Position numbers and translations under genes: made by a program
In this document: piece after piece, positions 1 through 9,511 of the stretch
Layout of the letters: each line of letters opens with the position of its first letter
Numbering within the stretch: the first letter of the stretch is position 1
The notes under the pieces: model-generated
Told to the model about the DNA's origin: nothing
The model's database searches: none
What the model saw: only the letters and a program-made list of their open reading frames with translations
NCBI GenBank assembly: GCA_016711485.1
Contig: JADJSX010000014.1
Coordinates: 82,184-146,183, forward strand
Source of the DNA: Leptospiraceae bacterium
GTDB taxonomy: Bacteria; Spirochaetota; Leptospiria; Leptospirales; Leptospiraceae
Length of the DNA stretch: 64,000 nucleotides
Direction: 5' to 3'

Positions 1-1521
1 GTAGTCATTCGTATCAATAAAGAAGAACACGAAAAACGAGAAGAGTTAGTGGAAATGCTTTCGAGTATTGTAAGCACTTCCGACAAATTGGAATTATCCG
101 TAACTGATGTTCCACTTCGAAGTGGTGTGAGTTTTGATTTCGTAGTAAATGATAAACCTACAGGAATTACATTTAGTGGAATTCCGGGTGGGCATGAGTT
201 TTCTTCTCTTATCCTTGCCCTGCTTCAATCCAGCGGTGTCCCATTGAAATTAGATGAGTCCCTCCAACAAATTATCAAAAGTTTTAAAACAGAAATGAAA
301 TTTGAAACCGTGGTTTCTTTAAGTTGCCACAATTGCCCAGAAGTCGTCCAAGCATTAAATCAAATTTCTATTCTAAATCCAAACGTAACGCATGAGATGA
401 TTGACGGTGGTGTTTACCCAGAGTTAATCGCTGAAAGGAAAATACAAGGAGTTCCAACCATTTACCTCAACGGAAAACAATTCGGAAGTGGAAAAATGGA
501 AATTTCTGAAATCATTGAGAAAATCAAAGAAATTACACCTACCGACGAATCAGTGTTACCCACAACCTCTTCGGATGAAATCCATGATGTAACGATTATC
601 GGTGGTGGTCCTGCTGGAGTAAGTGCTGCAATTTATGCGGCAAGAAAGGGTCTCGATGTAATTATGATAGCTGATCGTGTCGGTGGACAAGTAAAAGATA
701 CGATGGACATTGAGAATATGATTTCTGTCGCTCATACCACAGGTCCAGTTTTAGTAAATTCCATGGAAGAACATCTCGGAAAATACAATGTGAAAATTCG
801 TAAGAACTTAAAGGTAAATTCTATTTCCGATGGAAGTGAATACAAATCAGTAGAATTAAACACAGGTGAAATTATAAAAACAAAAACCATTATCATCGCA
901 ACCGGTGCGAAGTGGAGAGAACTTGGAGTGCCGGGCGAAAAAGAAAATATAGGAAACGGGGTAGCGTATTGCCCTCATTGTGATGGACCTTTCTTTAAAG
1001 ACAAAGACGTTATCGTGGTAGGTGGCGGAAACTCAGGGGTAGAAGCGGCACTCGATCTAAGTGGAATTGTAAAATCAGTTACTGTATTAGAATATATGTC
1101 CGAGTTCAAAGCAGACAAAGTTTTATTAGATAAAGTAAATACAACAAAAAATATCTATATGATGACTGAAATCCAAAGTAAAGAAATTTCTACTGAAAAC
1201 GGAAAAGTGAGTGGGCTAAAATACATTAACCGCAAAGATAATTCGGAAAACTTTTTGAAGACAGATGGAATTTTTATTCAGATCGGGTTACTCCCGAATA
1301 GCTCTTTTGCGAAAGGTGTATTGGAATTGACCAAGTTTGGAGAAATCATCATTGACGATAAATGTAAGACGAGTGTTACTGGAATATTTGCCTGCGGGGA
1401 TGTAACAACCGTTCCTTATAAACAAATCATTATCTCGATGGGAGAAGGAGCTAAGGCTGGTTTGTCGGCATTTGAGTATATACTCATGCATACGAAAAAA
1501 GAAGAAAAAGTAGCAGCATGA
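1..1521 (+). CDS. ahpF: AhpF, alkyl hydroperoxide reductase flavoprotein subunit (5' end outside window)
   Basis: Cytosolic flavoprotein that uses NAD(P)H to re-reduce the peroxiredoxin AhpC in peroxide detoxification. The frame is open from base 1; the GTG at 49 and ATG at 55 lie inside it, so the true start is upstream and about 506 residues are visible (E. coli AhpF has 521). In order one sees the tandem thioredoxin-like N-terminal domain with the CHNC redox pair (bases 325-336), a glycine-rich FAD-binding motif (GGGPAGVSAAIYAAR), the active-site disulfide CPHCDG, a second nucleotide-binding motif (GGGNSGVEAA) and the terminal FAD motif (FACGDV). The CHNC pair separates AhpF from plain thioredoxin reductase. 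It overlaps the downstream oxyR by ATGA, so the two are co-translated. ahpC presumably lies upstream, outside the window. Confidence 0.95.
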   Translation, partial: VVIRINKEEHEKREELVEMLSSIVSTSDKLELSVTDVPLRSGVSFDFVVNDKPTGITFSGIPGGHEFSSLILALLQSSGVPLKLDESLQQIIKSFKTEMKFETVVSLSCHNCPEVVQALNQISILNPNVTHEMIDGGVYPELIAERKIQGVPTIYLNGKQFGSGKMEISEIIEKIKEITPTDESVLPTTSSDEIHDVTIIGGGPAGVSAAIYAARKGLDVIMIADRVGGQVKDTMDIENMISVAHTTGPVLVNSMEEHLGKYNVKIRKNLKVNSISDGSEYKSVELNTGEIIKTKTIIIATGAKWRELGVPGEKENIGNGVAYCPHCDGPFFKDKDVIVVGGGNSGVEAALDLSGIVKSVTVLEYMSEFKADKVLLDKVNTTKNIYMMTEIQSKEISTENGKVSGLKYINRKDNSENFLKTDGIFIQIGLLPNSSFAKGVLELTKFGEIIIDDKCKTSVTGIFACGDVTTVPYKQIIISMGEGAKAGLSAFEYILMHTKKEEKVAA

Positions 1522-2423
1522 CGCTTGTCCAATTAAAGTATGCAGTAACTCTGGAGAAGGTTAAGAATTTTGCGTTAGCAGCTACAGAGTTACTCATTGC
1601 CCAACCTACCCTCAGTCTTCAAATTCAAAAACTGGAGCGGTCGGTTGGGATTACCATCTTTGATAGAGCTACAAATCCGATTTCAGTAACAAACGAAGGA
1701 AAGGAATTTTTACAACAAGCAAGGGTAGTTATTTCAGAGTCCGAAAAATTAGAATACATGTACAGTCAAAAAGGCGATTCAATTTCGGGAGATTTACGAC
1801 TTGGAATTATTCCAACAGTTTCAAGTTCTCTACTTATAAAAATTCTTCCGATAATGAATTCGAATTATCCTGATTTAAATCTTCGCATTTTCGAATTACC
1901 TACAAACCAAATCATTCAAAAACTTGAAAACAATGAAATCGATATGGGAATTTTAGCAACACCCTTAAATCAAAAAAAAATAAAAGAATATCCTTTGTAC
2001 TATGAGCCATTTCAAGTATACATTCCTTCCAATATCAAAATTAAATCGAAGGAAATGTCGATTGATGAATTACAAAATTATGAAATGGTTGTTCTAGGAG
2101 AAGAACATTGTTTTAGAGGACAGGCTTTAAAAGTCTGCAAGAATAATTCCTATGGTAGAATTGAAGCAGGAAGTTTTGAAACTATCAAAAAATTAGTCGA
2201 TAATAATTTGGGGCTAACACTACTACCCTACTTCGAAGAAGTTACAAAGAAAGAACAAATTCGTAATTTAAAGGATCCTGTTCCCGCAAGAGAAATCAGT
2301 ATAGTTACCAGTCTTTCCTTTTTCAAAATGAATGTATTAAAAGTTATTAAAAAAGAAATTTTATCTCTAATTCCGAAAGAATTTCACACACGAAAAAATT
2401 TTCATATAATGGGAGTAGAATAA
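1518..2423 (+). CDS. oxyR: OxyR-type LysR regulator, peroxide sensor
   Basis: LysR-family transcription factor of 301 residues. The N-terminal winged helix-turn-helix lies at about residues 1-60 (AATELLIAQPTLSLQIQKLE), followed by the periplasmic-binding-protein-like effector domain. The decisive feature is the cysteine pair Cys198 and Cys207 in GEEHCFRGQALKVC. It has the same spacing and setting as the peroxide-sensing Cys199/Cys208 of E. coli OxyR, so this is a redox sensor and not a generic LysR protein. The start codon overlaps the ahpF stop (ATGA), placing sensor and target in one transcript. By family knowledge the oxidised form activates the ahp genes, so positive autoregulation within the operon is likely. 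The operator would be upstream of the window. Confidence 0.9.
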   Translation: MTLVQLKYAVTLEKVKNFALAATELLIAQPTLSLQIQKLERSVGITIFDRATNPISVTNEGKEFLQQARVVISESEKLEYMYSQKGDSISGDLRLGIIPTVSSSLLIKILPIMNSNYPDLNLRIFELPTNQIIQKLENNEIDMGILATPLNQKKIKEYPLYYEPFQVYIPSNIKIKSKEMSIDELQNYEMVVLGEEHCFRGQALKVCKNNSYGRIEAGSFETIKKLVDNNLGLTLLPYFEEVTKKEQIRNLKDPVPAREISIVTSLSFFKMNVLKVIKKEILSLIPKEFHTRKNFHIMGVE

Positions 2424-2502
2424 ATCTCATTTCGAAAAAAAAATTGGAGCAAACAAACTAATTTAGTGTAGTTTAAAATTCAGTAAAAGTAAATCCAAAG
2501 AT

Positions 2503-3414
2503 TTAGCTTTTCCGTTTTTTTAAAAACTCATACGCATCTTTTGCTTCGATGAATTTTTTATTCATGAGTTCGTAAATTTCCGGTTTTGCATTGTGAAATT
2601 TATCGGGATGATACATTATCGCCATTTGTTTCCAAGCCTTTTCTAGTTCTTCTAGCGTATAAACTTCTTTCAGATTAAATAAAGCTAATGAGTTTTTATA
2701 TTTTGAATTATCTATATACTCGGAATTGTACGATTGACCGCTATAATTTGCATTTGAACTTCGATTCGAACGAGCGTTAACATTGTATTTGGCTGTGCGT
2801 TTAATATTTTGCACATAAGATCCGGGTAAAGCAAATTGAAAACATAATCGATTGAATAATTCTTCTTCTGCATCAGTGACTCCTCCGTCAGCCAAAGCAA
2901 CCTCATAAATCATAAGAAATAACATACTGGTAAGTTCCATTCGGGCTTCCCAACCTGCTAAATCTAAATGTTGAAAGTATAAGTTTACAACATCTACAAG
3001 TGATAAAAAAATCTGCTCTTTCGAAAATGATTGTATATGTTGTTTTGTATGACCTACAATGCGTGCAATTAAATTTTCATCTACTCTCCCCTGAAATTCT
3101 CTCTGTATCGCTTGACGTATTACTCTAATTTCTTGTTCCGATATTCTGCCATCCGATTTTGCAATATGGATACAGGCAGAAGCAAGGATGGCTGCATACT
3201 GTTCAATGATTGTATAACCGCGGATTTCAGTTCGGATTAGATAAACCAGTCCATTCACATACTCTCGGTTATCCGGTGTAACATCTCCGCTAAGCTCATC
3301 TAACATTCTTCTGATAGCCATAACAACTAAAAATACACCTAAAATAAAAAATAGAATCTCGCGGGAATTTAATATCAAATAAATACCGACTATTGTGAGC
3401 AATAGATTAATCAT
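2503..3414 (-). CDS. DjlA-like membrane-anchored J-domain co-chaperone (TerB-like middle domain)
   Basis: 303-residue protein with a hydrophobic N-terminus (about residues 1-32), a helical TerB/DjlA-like domain (about 60-210; SDGRISEQEIRVIRQAI is typical of the acidic TerB helix) and a C-terminal J-domain with the HPD tripeptide at residues 269-271. This order (TM, TerB, J) matches E. coli DjlA, which recruits DnaK at the inner membrane, although the J-domain is shorter here. It is transcribed away from oxyR and followed by no obvious partner. The function as an Hsp70 co-chaperone follows from the HPD motif; clients are unknown. Confidence 0.8.
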   Translation of the reverse strand: MINLLLTIVGIYLILNSREILFFILGVFLVVMAIRRMLDELSGDVTPDNREYVNGLVYLIRTEIRGYTIIEQYAAILASACIHIAKSDGRISEQEIRVIRQAIQREFQGRVDENLIARIVGHTKQHIQSFSKEQIFLSLVDVVNLYFQHLDLAGWEARMELTSMLFLMIYEVALADGGVTDAEEELFNRLCFQFALPGSYVQNIKRTAKYNVNARSNRSSNANYSGQSYNSEYIDNSKYKNSLALFNLKEVYTLEELEKAWKQMAIMYHPDKFHNAKPEIYELMNKKFIEAKDAYEFLKKRKS

Positions 3415-3517
3415 CGGTATGTTCTACTTCCCTTTGTATTTGTTTTCGAGATATTTATAAAGTGAAACTTTTAAGTTGTTCGAAGAAATATCACTGTATA
3501 AAATTTTTAAATTCATT

Positions 3518-3997
3518 TTATATACTATAATATTTTCTGTAGAAATAAAGAAGCGGTCTTTTAGTTTCATCTGTGTAAGCATAATGCACCTTACCTACAA
3601 TGATTGAATGATCTCCTCCATCATACACGTTTTCCAATGTACAATCCAAATGAGACAGAGAATTATTTAATAGTGGAGATTTTGTAACCTGGTGTGTGAA
3701 TCCAACTTCATGAACCAACGTATCTCTATCGGAATTCGAACTTGCAAATTGGTTTGATAAATTTTCTTGTTCAGCAGATAAAATATTGATCGCAAATTCT
3801 TTAATCTTTAAAATTTTATCATGACTCGCTGCATTTTTCATTACAGAGAATAAAACTAAAAATGGATCTACTGAAAGGGAAGTAAAACTAGAAGCTGTCA
3901 GTCCCCCATAAATTCCATCTTCTGAATAGGTAACAATGGTTACCCCCGAAGCCCAATGTCCCATTGCTTTTTTAAAATCGTCTTTTGTAATTGCCAT
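3518..3997 (-). CDS. Flavin reductase-like protein, FMN-binding split barrel
   Basis: 159 residues, the usual size of the flavin reductase-like (HpaC/RutF type) family. The start MAITKDDFKKAMGHWASGVTIVT, followed by the conserved GLTASSFTSLSVDP stretch and the GDHSIIVGKV segment, is the family signature. Such proteins reduce FMN/FAD with NAD(P)H for a partner monooxygenase, or act as stand-alone flavin reductases. No monooxygenase lies nearby, so the physiological partner is unknown. It is divergent from the antiporter gene that begins at 4149. Confidence 0.85.
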   Translation of the reverse strand: MAITKDDFKKAMGHWASGVTIVTYSEDGIYGGLTASSFTSLSVDPFLVLFSVMKNAASHDKILKIKEFAINILSAEQENLSNQFASSNSDRDTLVHEVGFTHQVTKSPLLNNSLSHLDCTLENVYDGGDHSIIVGKVHYAYTDETKRPLLYFYRKYYSI

Positions 3998-4148
3998 AGG
4001 TTAATCCTAATCAAATTCCATTCAAGTCAAATGAAAAAAACAAAACAATTTACAAATTACTAGTTCCTTTAATAATTTTTGGACTCTGATTTTTTTTTCT
4101 AGGCACTAGGATTAAGACTCGTCTAATTGAATTAATCGGAAGTTTTAT

Positions 4149-5861
4149 ATGCCACACAATCTTACACTAATTACAACTATTGCTGCAAGTCTTGTGCTTT
4201 CCTTAGTGTTTGGATTTATTGCTGTTAAACTCAGATTACCTGCTTTAATCGGTTACTTAGTTGCGGGAATTTTAGCAGGACCTGCAACGCCTGGATTTGT
4301 GGCTGATATAGAACTCTCAAGCCAATTAGCAGAAATAGGCGTTATGCTTTTAATGTTTGGAGTCGGATTACACTTCTCCATAGACGACCTTCTTGCTGTT
4401 CGAAAAATTGCCGTACCGGGAGCCATTCTTCGAATCGTAATCGCAACTCTTATCACAATATTTATTACAAAAATTTGGGGATGGAATATTGGAGAAGGAT
4501 TAGTTTTTGGAATTTCACTTTCTGTCGCAAGTACGGTAGTTTTACTTAAAGCATTAGAAAGTAGACATCTACTTGAATCGGTAAATGGAAGAATTGCAGT
4601 AGGATGGGTTGTAGTAGAAGATTTAGCAATGGTTTTAGTTTTGGTATTACTTCCTCCCCTTTCTGGTTGGTTAGGTGGTAAGGCTGTGGCTAATCCAGAT
4701 ATGTCGATACTAACCACTCTCGGAATTACACTTGGAAAGGTTTCCATTTTTATATTACTTATGATGTTAGTAGGCAAAAGAGTATTTCCATGGCTTTTAT
4801 GGCAAGTTGCAAGAACTGGATCAAGAGAATTGTTTACTCTTTGTGTAATTGCTGCAGCCGTCGGAATTGCATATGGATCTTCTTCGTTATTTGGAATATC
4901 ATTCGCATTAGGGGCATTTTTTGCGGGAGTAGTTTTACAAGAGTCAAATCTTAGTTATAGAGCGGCAGAAGAATCTTTGCCGCTTAGGGATGCTTTTTCA
5001 GTATTATTTTTTGTTTCGGTGGGTATGTTGTTTGATCCGCAAATAATCATTCGTGAACCTCTACGGGTATTGATAGTAGTTGCAATAATTATTTTAGGCA
5101 AGTCTGCATTTGTATTTTTTATTGTACTGGTATTTCGTTATCCATTAAACACAGCTTTGACTGTATCCGCTGGACTTGCACAAATTGGAGAATTTTCTTT
5201 TATTTTGGCTGGAATCGGCGTTTCTCTCAAAATTCTATCTAACGAAGGACAAAGTTTAATTTTGGCAGGCGCGCTAATATCAATTACCCTCAACTCACTA
5301 GTTTTTAAAGCAATTGAACCGATTCAAGTCTGGGTTCGTTCTCGTTCAAAACTCGCAAATCTTTTAGAACGAAGCGATGATCCATTAGCAGAACTTCCAA
5401 TGAGTTTTGATTCCGAACATTTGACGGGACACGTTGTTCTTGTTGGATATGGTCGAGTAGGACGAAAGATTGCTTTAAGTTTGAATCAGGCCGGAGTTAA
5501 ATATGTAGTAGCCGAACAAAACCGAGAAATTGTAGAAAAATTAAGAGAACAAGGTTTCCCTGCAGTATCAGGAAATGCCTCCGAACCTGCAGTCTTAATC
5601 CAAGCACATATTGCCCGCGCACATACTTTAGCAATCGCGACGCCTGATACGTTTCAAGTTAGACAAATGATCGAAATTGCACGCACTTTAAATCCCAATA
5701 TAAATACAGTCGTTAGAACCCATAGTGAAGAAGAATCCGAACTACTTGAAAAAGAAAATGTAGGAAAAATTTTTATGGGAGAACATGAATTAGCTGCCAG
5801 TATGTCCCATTATATACTATCCAAAATTACAGGCGGCACTAGAAGAGTAGATTTACAATGA
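4149..5861 (+). CDS. Kef/YbaL-type cation:proton antiporter with C-terminal TrkA-N (RCK) domain
   Basis: 570-residue CPA2 antiporter. Residues ~5-390 form about 12 membrane segments (PALIGYLVAGILAGP and the discontinuous-helix stretch SLFGISFALGAFFAGVVL are family hallmarks). Residues ~415-540 form a Rossmann-fold regulatory domain (VVLVGYGRVGRKIA) that binds NAD(H) or other nucleotides. Related Kef/YbaL proteins exchange K+ (or Na+) for protons in response to redox or glutathione state. The stop codon overlaps the start of the next gene (ATGA), and that gene overlaps an ODP-type diiron protein in the same way. All three are therefore probably one translationally coupled operon, linking ion efflux to an oxygen- or redox-responsive module. 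Confidence 0.88.
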   Translation: MPHNLTLITTIAASLVLSLVFGFIAVKLRLPALIGYLVAGILAGPATPGFVADIELSSQLAEIGVMLLMFGVGLHFSIDDLLAVRKIAVPGAILRIVIATLITIFITKIWGWNIGEGLVFGISLSVASTVVLLKALESRHLLESVNGRIAVGWVVVEDLAMVLVLVLLPPLSGWLGGKAVANPDMSILTTLGITLGKVSIFILLMMLVGKRVFPWLLWQVARTGSRELFTLCVIAAAVGIAYGSSSLFGISFALGAFFAGVVLQESNLSYRAAEESLPLRDAFSVLFFVSVGMLFDPQIIIREPLRVLIVVAIIILGKSAFVFFIVLVFRYPLNTALTVSAGLAQIGEFSFILAGIGVSLKILSNEGQSLILAGALISITLNSLVFKAIEPIQVWVRSRSKLANLLERSDDPLAELPMSFDSEHLTGHVVLVGYGRVGRKIALSLNQAGVKYVVAEQNREIVEKLREQGFPAVSGNASEPAVLIQAHIARAHTLAIATPDTFQVRQMIEIARTLNPNINTVVRTHSEEESELLEKENVGKIFMGEHELAASMSHYILSKITGGTRRVDLQ

Positions 5862-6490
5862 AAAAATTTGATATTATAAATGAAATCAATGAATCAATAA
5901 AAATTATTCAAGAAACCTCCTTTCGAATTCGTTTATATGCCTTGAATAGTCAAATTGCCATTCTTTCCATTTCTTTTGGAATAGAAAAAAATTCTGGTTT
6001 TTCTGCTATTTCAAGTGAACTAATTAATATTAGTAAAGATTTTGAACATAAAGCTGAAGATCTTTTCCATATTTTATATGAATCTATACAACTAATTACG
6101 AAAGAACGTAAATTATTACGAAATAGAATTTTTCATGAAAAAATATTGAATTCAAATAAATCGAATGCAAACAATATAAAATTTAACTCGGATGAGATTT
6201 CAAATCGAATATTTATAAAATCTAATAATGAATTAAATAAAATAACTTCAAAGTTCACAAACAATAATATTAAATTAAAAAAAATTATTATAGAAGCTGG
6301 AAAATTATGTAAATATAGTAAGCCTATTATTTTTTCTGTAAAAATTGAATCTGCTTATTTAGGTAAACATCTAAAAGTATTCACTCAATTAGCTGACGAA
6401 CTAACTGAATCCATAACAAAAATAGAATCTGAATTAAAAGAAATTCAAATTAAAAATATCTTATTACAAAATTTAGAAGGTAATCTATGA
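5858..6490 (+). CDS. Small helical protein with two degenerate chemoreceptor-tip-like segments
   Basis: 210 residues, no signal peptide or membrane segment, almost all helix. I do not recognise a named family. Two stretches resemble the kinase-control tip of methyl-accepting chemotaxis proteins. At about residues 22-60, RIRLYALNSQIAIL followed by GFSAISSELINIS parallels the canonical LLALNAAIEAAR...GFAVVADEVRKLA. At about 155-190, FSVKIESAYLGKH followed by VFTQLADELTESI does so again. It has no sensor domain, HAMP or methylation pattern. It lies between the antiporter and an ODP gene with ATGA overlaps on both sides, so it is likely a soluble partner of the ODP protein. In other spirochaetes ODP works with chemoreceptors. 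The function is inferred only. Confidence 0.55.
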   Translation: MKKFDIINEINESIKIIQETSFRIRLYALNSQIAILSISFGIEKNSGFSAISSELINISKDFEHKAEDLFHILYESIQLITKERKLLRNRIFHEKILNSNKSNANNIKFNSDEISNRIFIKSNNELNKITSKFTNNNIKLKKIIIEAGKLCKYSKPIIFSVKIESAYLGKHLKVFTQLADELTESITKIESELKEIQIKNILLQNLEGNL

Positions 6491-7239
6491 AAAAAGTATT
6501 TTCAATATATTCTGAAGCTGACCACACTTGGCAAATTATTACGAGAGATCCTGAGAAACCAAATTATCTAATCGATACAAATGAATACTTAATTACAAAA
6601 GGTAAAAATACTATTATAACAGATCCGGGCGGAAGTGAAATTTTCCCTGCAGTCGTTAGTTCCCTTTCTACATCCATTAATCCCAAAAGTATAGAATATA
6701 TATTCGCGTCTCACCAGGACCCAGATATCGTTTCATCCTTATCTTTATGGTTAGACATGAATGAAGAAATTAAATGTTTTGCTAGTCGTATCTGGACAAG
6801 TTTTCTTCCGCATTTTGGAGGAAATAATGAAACATTTATTTCAATCCCAGATAATGGGATGAAATTTAATTTTTATGATTTGGAATTAGAATTCGTTCCA
6901 GCGCACTACCTTCATTCGTCAGGTAATTTTCATATTTACGATTCAAAAGCAAAATTATACTTCTCAGGCGATATTGGAGCTGCACTCCTTCCTCATGACT
7001 ATTTGGAGGAAAATGACATATATGTGCAAGACTTTGATAATCATATTCAATATTGTAAAGGATTTCATCAACGTTGGATGGGTTCCAATGAAGCTAAACT
7101 TGATTGGTGCGAACGTGTAAGCAAATATAATATTGACCTACTTTGTCCTCAACATGGACTAATATTTCGCGGTAAGGACGTTATGCGATTCATTAATTGG
7201 TTTTCGGAATTAAAAGTTGGAGTAATAAATGAAAGCTAA
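6487..7239 (+). CDS. ODP-type metallo-beta-lactamase-fold diiron protein (oxygen sensor family)
   Basis: 250-residue MBL-fold protein. The metal ligands are all visible and follow the flavodiiron/ODP pattern: His76, Asp78 and Asp80 (SHQDPD), His143 in a FDP-like YLHSSGN, Asp162 (SGD) and His223 (CPQHG). There is no C-terminal flavodoxin domain, which separates it from flavodiiron NO/O2 reductases and matches the stand-alone ODP family. ODP is described in Treponema denticola as a diiron oxygen-sensing protein acting with a chemoreceptor. It overlaps the preceding MCP-tip-like gene by ATGA and overlaps the convergent TPR gene by 4 bp. A cytosolic O2-sensing role is inferred from the family and from the neighbour. 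Confidence 0.8.
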   Translation: MKKVFSIYSEADHTWQIITRDPEKPNYLIDTNEYLITKGKNTIITDPGGSEIFPAVVSSLSTSINPKSIEYIFASHQDPDIVSSLSLWLDMNEEIKCFASRIWTSFLPHFGGNNETFISIPDNGMKFNFYDLELEFVPAHYLHSSGNFHIYDSKAKLYFSGDIGAALLPHDYLEENDIYVQDFDNHIQYCKGFHQRWMGSNEAKLDWCERVSKYNIDLLCPQHGLIFRGKDVMRFINWFSELKVGVINES

Positions 7240-9179
7240 TGAACAATACGTCGTCTACTAATTCCGTCAGCTTCGATTTTTCGAACACGTTCTAAATTTC
7301 GAAGCGCATTTGCAATTTCATTTTCGTTTCCAATATTCACTATTTCTTCGTATAGGTTTTTCACACGTTTAAAATTTCTATTTTCTTCTTCGTAGGCAGT
7401 TAGGCGAAATAGAAGATTTGTTTTTCGAAGAGAATCGTAAATTGTTTTAATAGACTTATAACGATAGGATATCTCTTCTAGTTTTTCTTGTTCTTCTTTG
7501 TACATTTGCAGTGAATCTGCTGTGGACTTAGTTAGTAAATCACGTTTGAGTAAATCAACATCTTTTTTTGAATCAGTTACAGCTACCTCTTGCTCCTTTA
7601 ATAAATTAGAAACTTCTTTATAAGAAAAATAGGCTCTTTCTAAATAAAGTCCTTCTTGTTCCGGGTATCGCATTTGTTTATGATGTTGAGATATTGCATA
7701 GGAAGCTATAAATTCAGAACTCAAACGACGCACTGTTTCTTCTAGGGAAATTCCAAATTCTTTATCGGATTCTTTTTTTTCTTTTTCTTCTTTCCTTTTT
7801 TGATCCAACCAATTCAACCATTGCATGAAATACTCGGAACTTTTTTCCGCATTTCCCAATTTATGCGCATAAAAATCACCTAATTGAAAATTGAAATAAG
7901 CATCTTCCTTATTATCAGCTTTTAAAATTTCAGTAACTCTTTCATAGTATAAGGATGCGACTACGTATTGTTTTAAATCAGTATAAAGTTGAGCAAGGTT
8001 TTTATAAACGTCAAACAGAGGCAACTTCCCGTTATTCTCTGGCAAATTGGCTAAACGAATATATTTCAAATAAAGGTCGACAGCATTTCTTTTTTTACCA
8101 GAAGATTTATATTCATTGGCTAATAAAGAAATTGCCTCTGCATTATTTGGATTTACTTTTAGAGAATACTCGAGAAGCTGTGAAAATCCAGTAAAATCCT
8201 GATTTCTATTTGTATCTACAGAAACAAAAATTCCTTTCCCAAAATGATCTGATTTATTTTCTACTTTTGATTTTTCTTTATTTTCATTTTCAATTTCTTT
8301 TACAAGTTTTGCAAAATCCAAAATTGTATTAGAATCCTCTTTTGTTTTTTGTGCGATGTAATTTCCAAAAGTATTCAAAATAGATTCATTGTATTGTTCT
8401 TCCAAGGATTTTACATTTTGTTTAAGTCCATTGATTTTTTCTGTATTTTCTTGCAGAGATATGTTTGCTTCAGATGCAGGTAATTCGGATTTGGCGTATC
8501 TAGATCCAATCAAATGAGAATTAATTTCTGCCTTTTTTAATTCCTTTTTTAGTTCTTCAAGTTCCGTTTTAATTTTTTTATGTGCTAAACGTTTTGTTGT
8601 TTCTTCCTGCCCGAGTTCTTCTAGAAGATTTTCATCGTAGTATCTTTCTTCCGTATTCGAAAAATCCCTATATCGAAGACCGGACAAATAAAACTCTACT
8701 GCTTTATGTTTTTCCCCTACTTTTTCGTAGAGTTTTGCCATTTTTAAATGTAAGTCAAATAATATATCAGAGTCTCGTGCTAAATGAGATTCTGTATTTT
8801 TAAAACGAACACCGGAAATAAAAAGTCGAATCGAATTTACATCAGCATTTACGGGAATAATGCTGGAATTGTTTTTGTATTCATCTGTAACATTATCTTT
8901 TCTGTCTTTGTATCGACCTGCTTTTTCGCGAATATCTAAAATTCTTTTTTCTTCTACAAACTGCGCATAATACTCATTTAACAAAGATTGAATTTTTTCA
9001 ATTTGTTCGTATGATTTATCTGGATTTTCATTTGCAAACTTTTGTAGTTCATTTCGTTTTTCACTTGTTATAACTTCAACTGGACGTTTGTAGATTTTTT
9101 TTGGGTCATCCCTGAAATCGTGTGGAAATAAAGATAAGAATGAATTTAAAAATAGATAGAAAATCAGGAGTAAACGCAT
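7236..9179 (-). CDS. Secreted or periplasmic TPR and coiled-coil protein
   Basis: 647 residues beginning with a probable signal peptide (MRLLLIFYLFLNSFLSLF). A charged region (25-110) is followed by a coiled coil (about 195-270), several tetratricopeptide-like helix pairs (about 330-470; NPNNAEAISLLANEYKSSG, YKNLAQLYTDLKQY) and a second coiled coil to the C-terminus. No catalytic motif is seen. TPR proteins of this shape are common in the leptospiral cell envelope as scaffolds. The role here is unknown. The 3' end overlaps the convergent ODP gene by 4 bp (stop TAG at 7236-7238). Confidence 0.7.
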   Translation of the reverse strand: MRLLLIFYLFLNSFLSLFPHDFRDDPKKIYKRPVEVITSEKRNELQKFANENPDKSYEQIEKIQSLLNEYYAQFVEEKRILDIREKAGRYKDRKDNVTDEYKNNSSIIPVNADVNSIRLFISGVRFKNTESHLARDSDILFDLHLKMAKLYEKVGEKHKAVEFYLSGLRYRDFSNTEERYYDENLLEELGQEETTKRLAHKKIKTELEELKKELKKAEINSHLIGSRYAKSELPASEANISLQENTEKINGLKQNVKSLEEQYNESILNTFGNYIAQKTKEDSNTILDFAKLVKEIENENKEKSKVENKSDHFGKGIFVSVDTNRNQDFTGFSQLLEYSLKVNPNNAEAISLLANEYKSSGKKRNAVDLYLKYIRLANLPENNGKLPLFDVYKNLAQLYTDLKQYVVASLYYERVTEILKADNKEDAYFNFQLGDFYAHKLGNAEKSSEYFMQWLNWLDQKRKEEKEKKESDKEFGISLEETVRRLSSEFIASYAISQHHKQMRYPEQEGLYLERAYFSYKEVSNLLKEQEVAVTDSKKDVDLLKRDLLTKSTADSLQMYKEEQEKLEEISYRYKSIKTIYDSLRKTNLLFRLTAYEEENRNFKRVKNLYEEIVNIGNENEIANALRNLERVRKIEADGISRRRIVH

Positions 9180-9222
9180 AGTTCTATTATCGGAAGAAAT
9201 AAAATTTTGATAAATTTACTAT

Positions 9223-9511
9223 TGCGACTTTGTCAAGTTGGCTTAAACTTAATTCTACCTAGGTTTTTATTATAATCGTCTTTCTAAAAAACTCATAGAC
9301 AAAAAATAAACAGGGCAGATCTTTTTCTAATTTTTCAAATGCAAAAAGGTCTTAATGGAGCATTTGCAGCGTGTTAAGGCAATAAAATCGCTGCTGCGGG
9401 CTTTCTTTTCTTTTTTGCTTACTTTTTTCTTTCCCAAGAAAGAAAAGAAAAAAGTAAGATTAATAAATCCTACTCTGGGACGGAGTAGTTTGGCGACTTG
9501 ACAAAGTCGCA
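9223..9511. mobile_element. MITE-like non-coding element with 16-bp terminal inverted repeats
   Basis: The intergenic region 9180-9702 contains a 289-bp segment bounded by perfect 16-bp inverted repeats, TGCGACTTTGTCAAGT at 9223-9238 and its complement at 9496-9511. Directly outside is the 4-bp direct repeat CTAT (9219-9222 and 9512-9515), as expected for a target-site duplication. The interior has no credible gene; a 61-codon frame on the minus strand is low-complexity. It does hold a strong polypurine/polypyrimidine hairpin (about 9418-9458). This fits a miniature inverted-repeat transposable element. I see nothing definable in 9516-9702. Confidence 0.6.
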
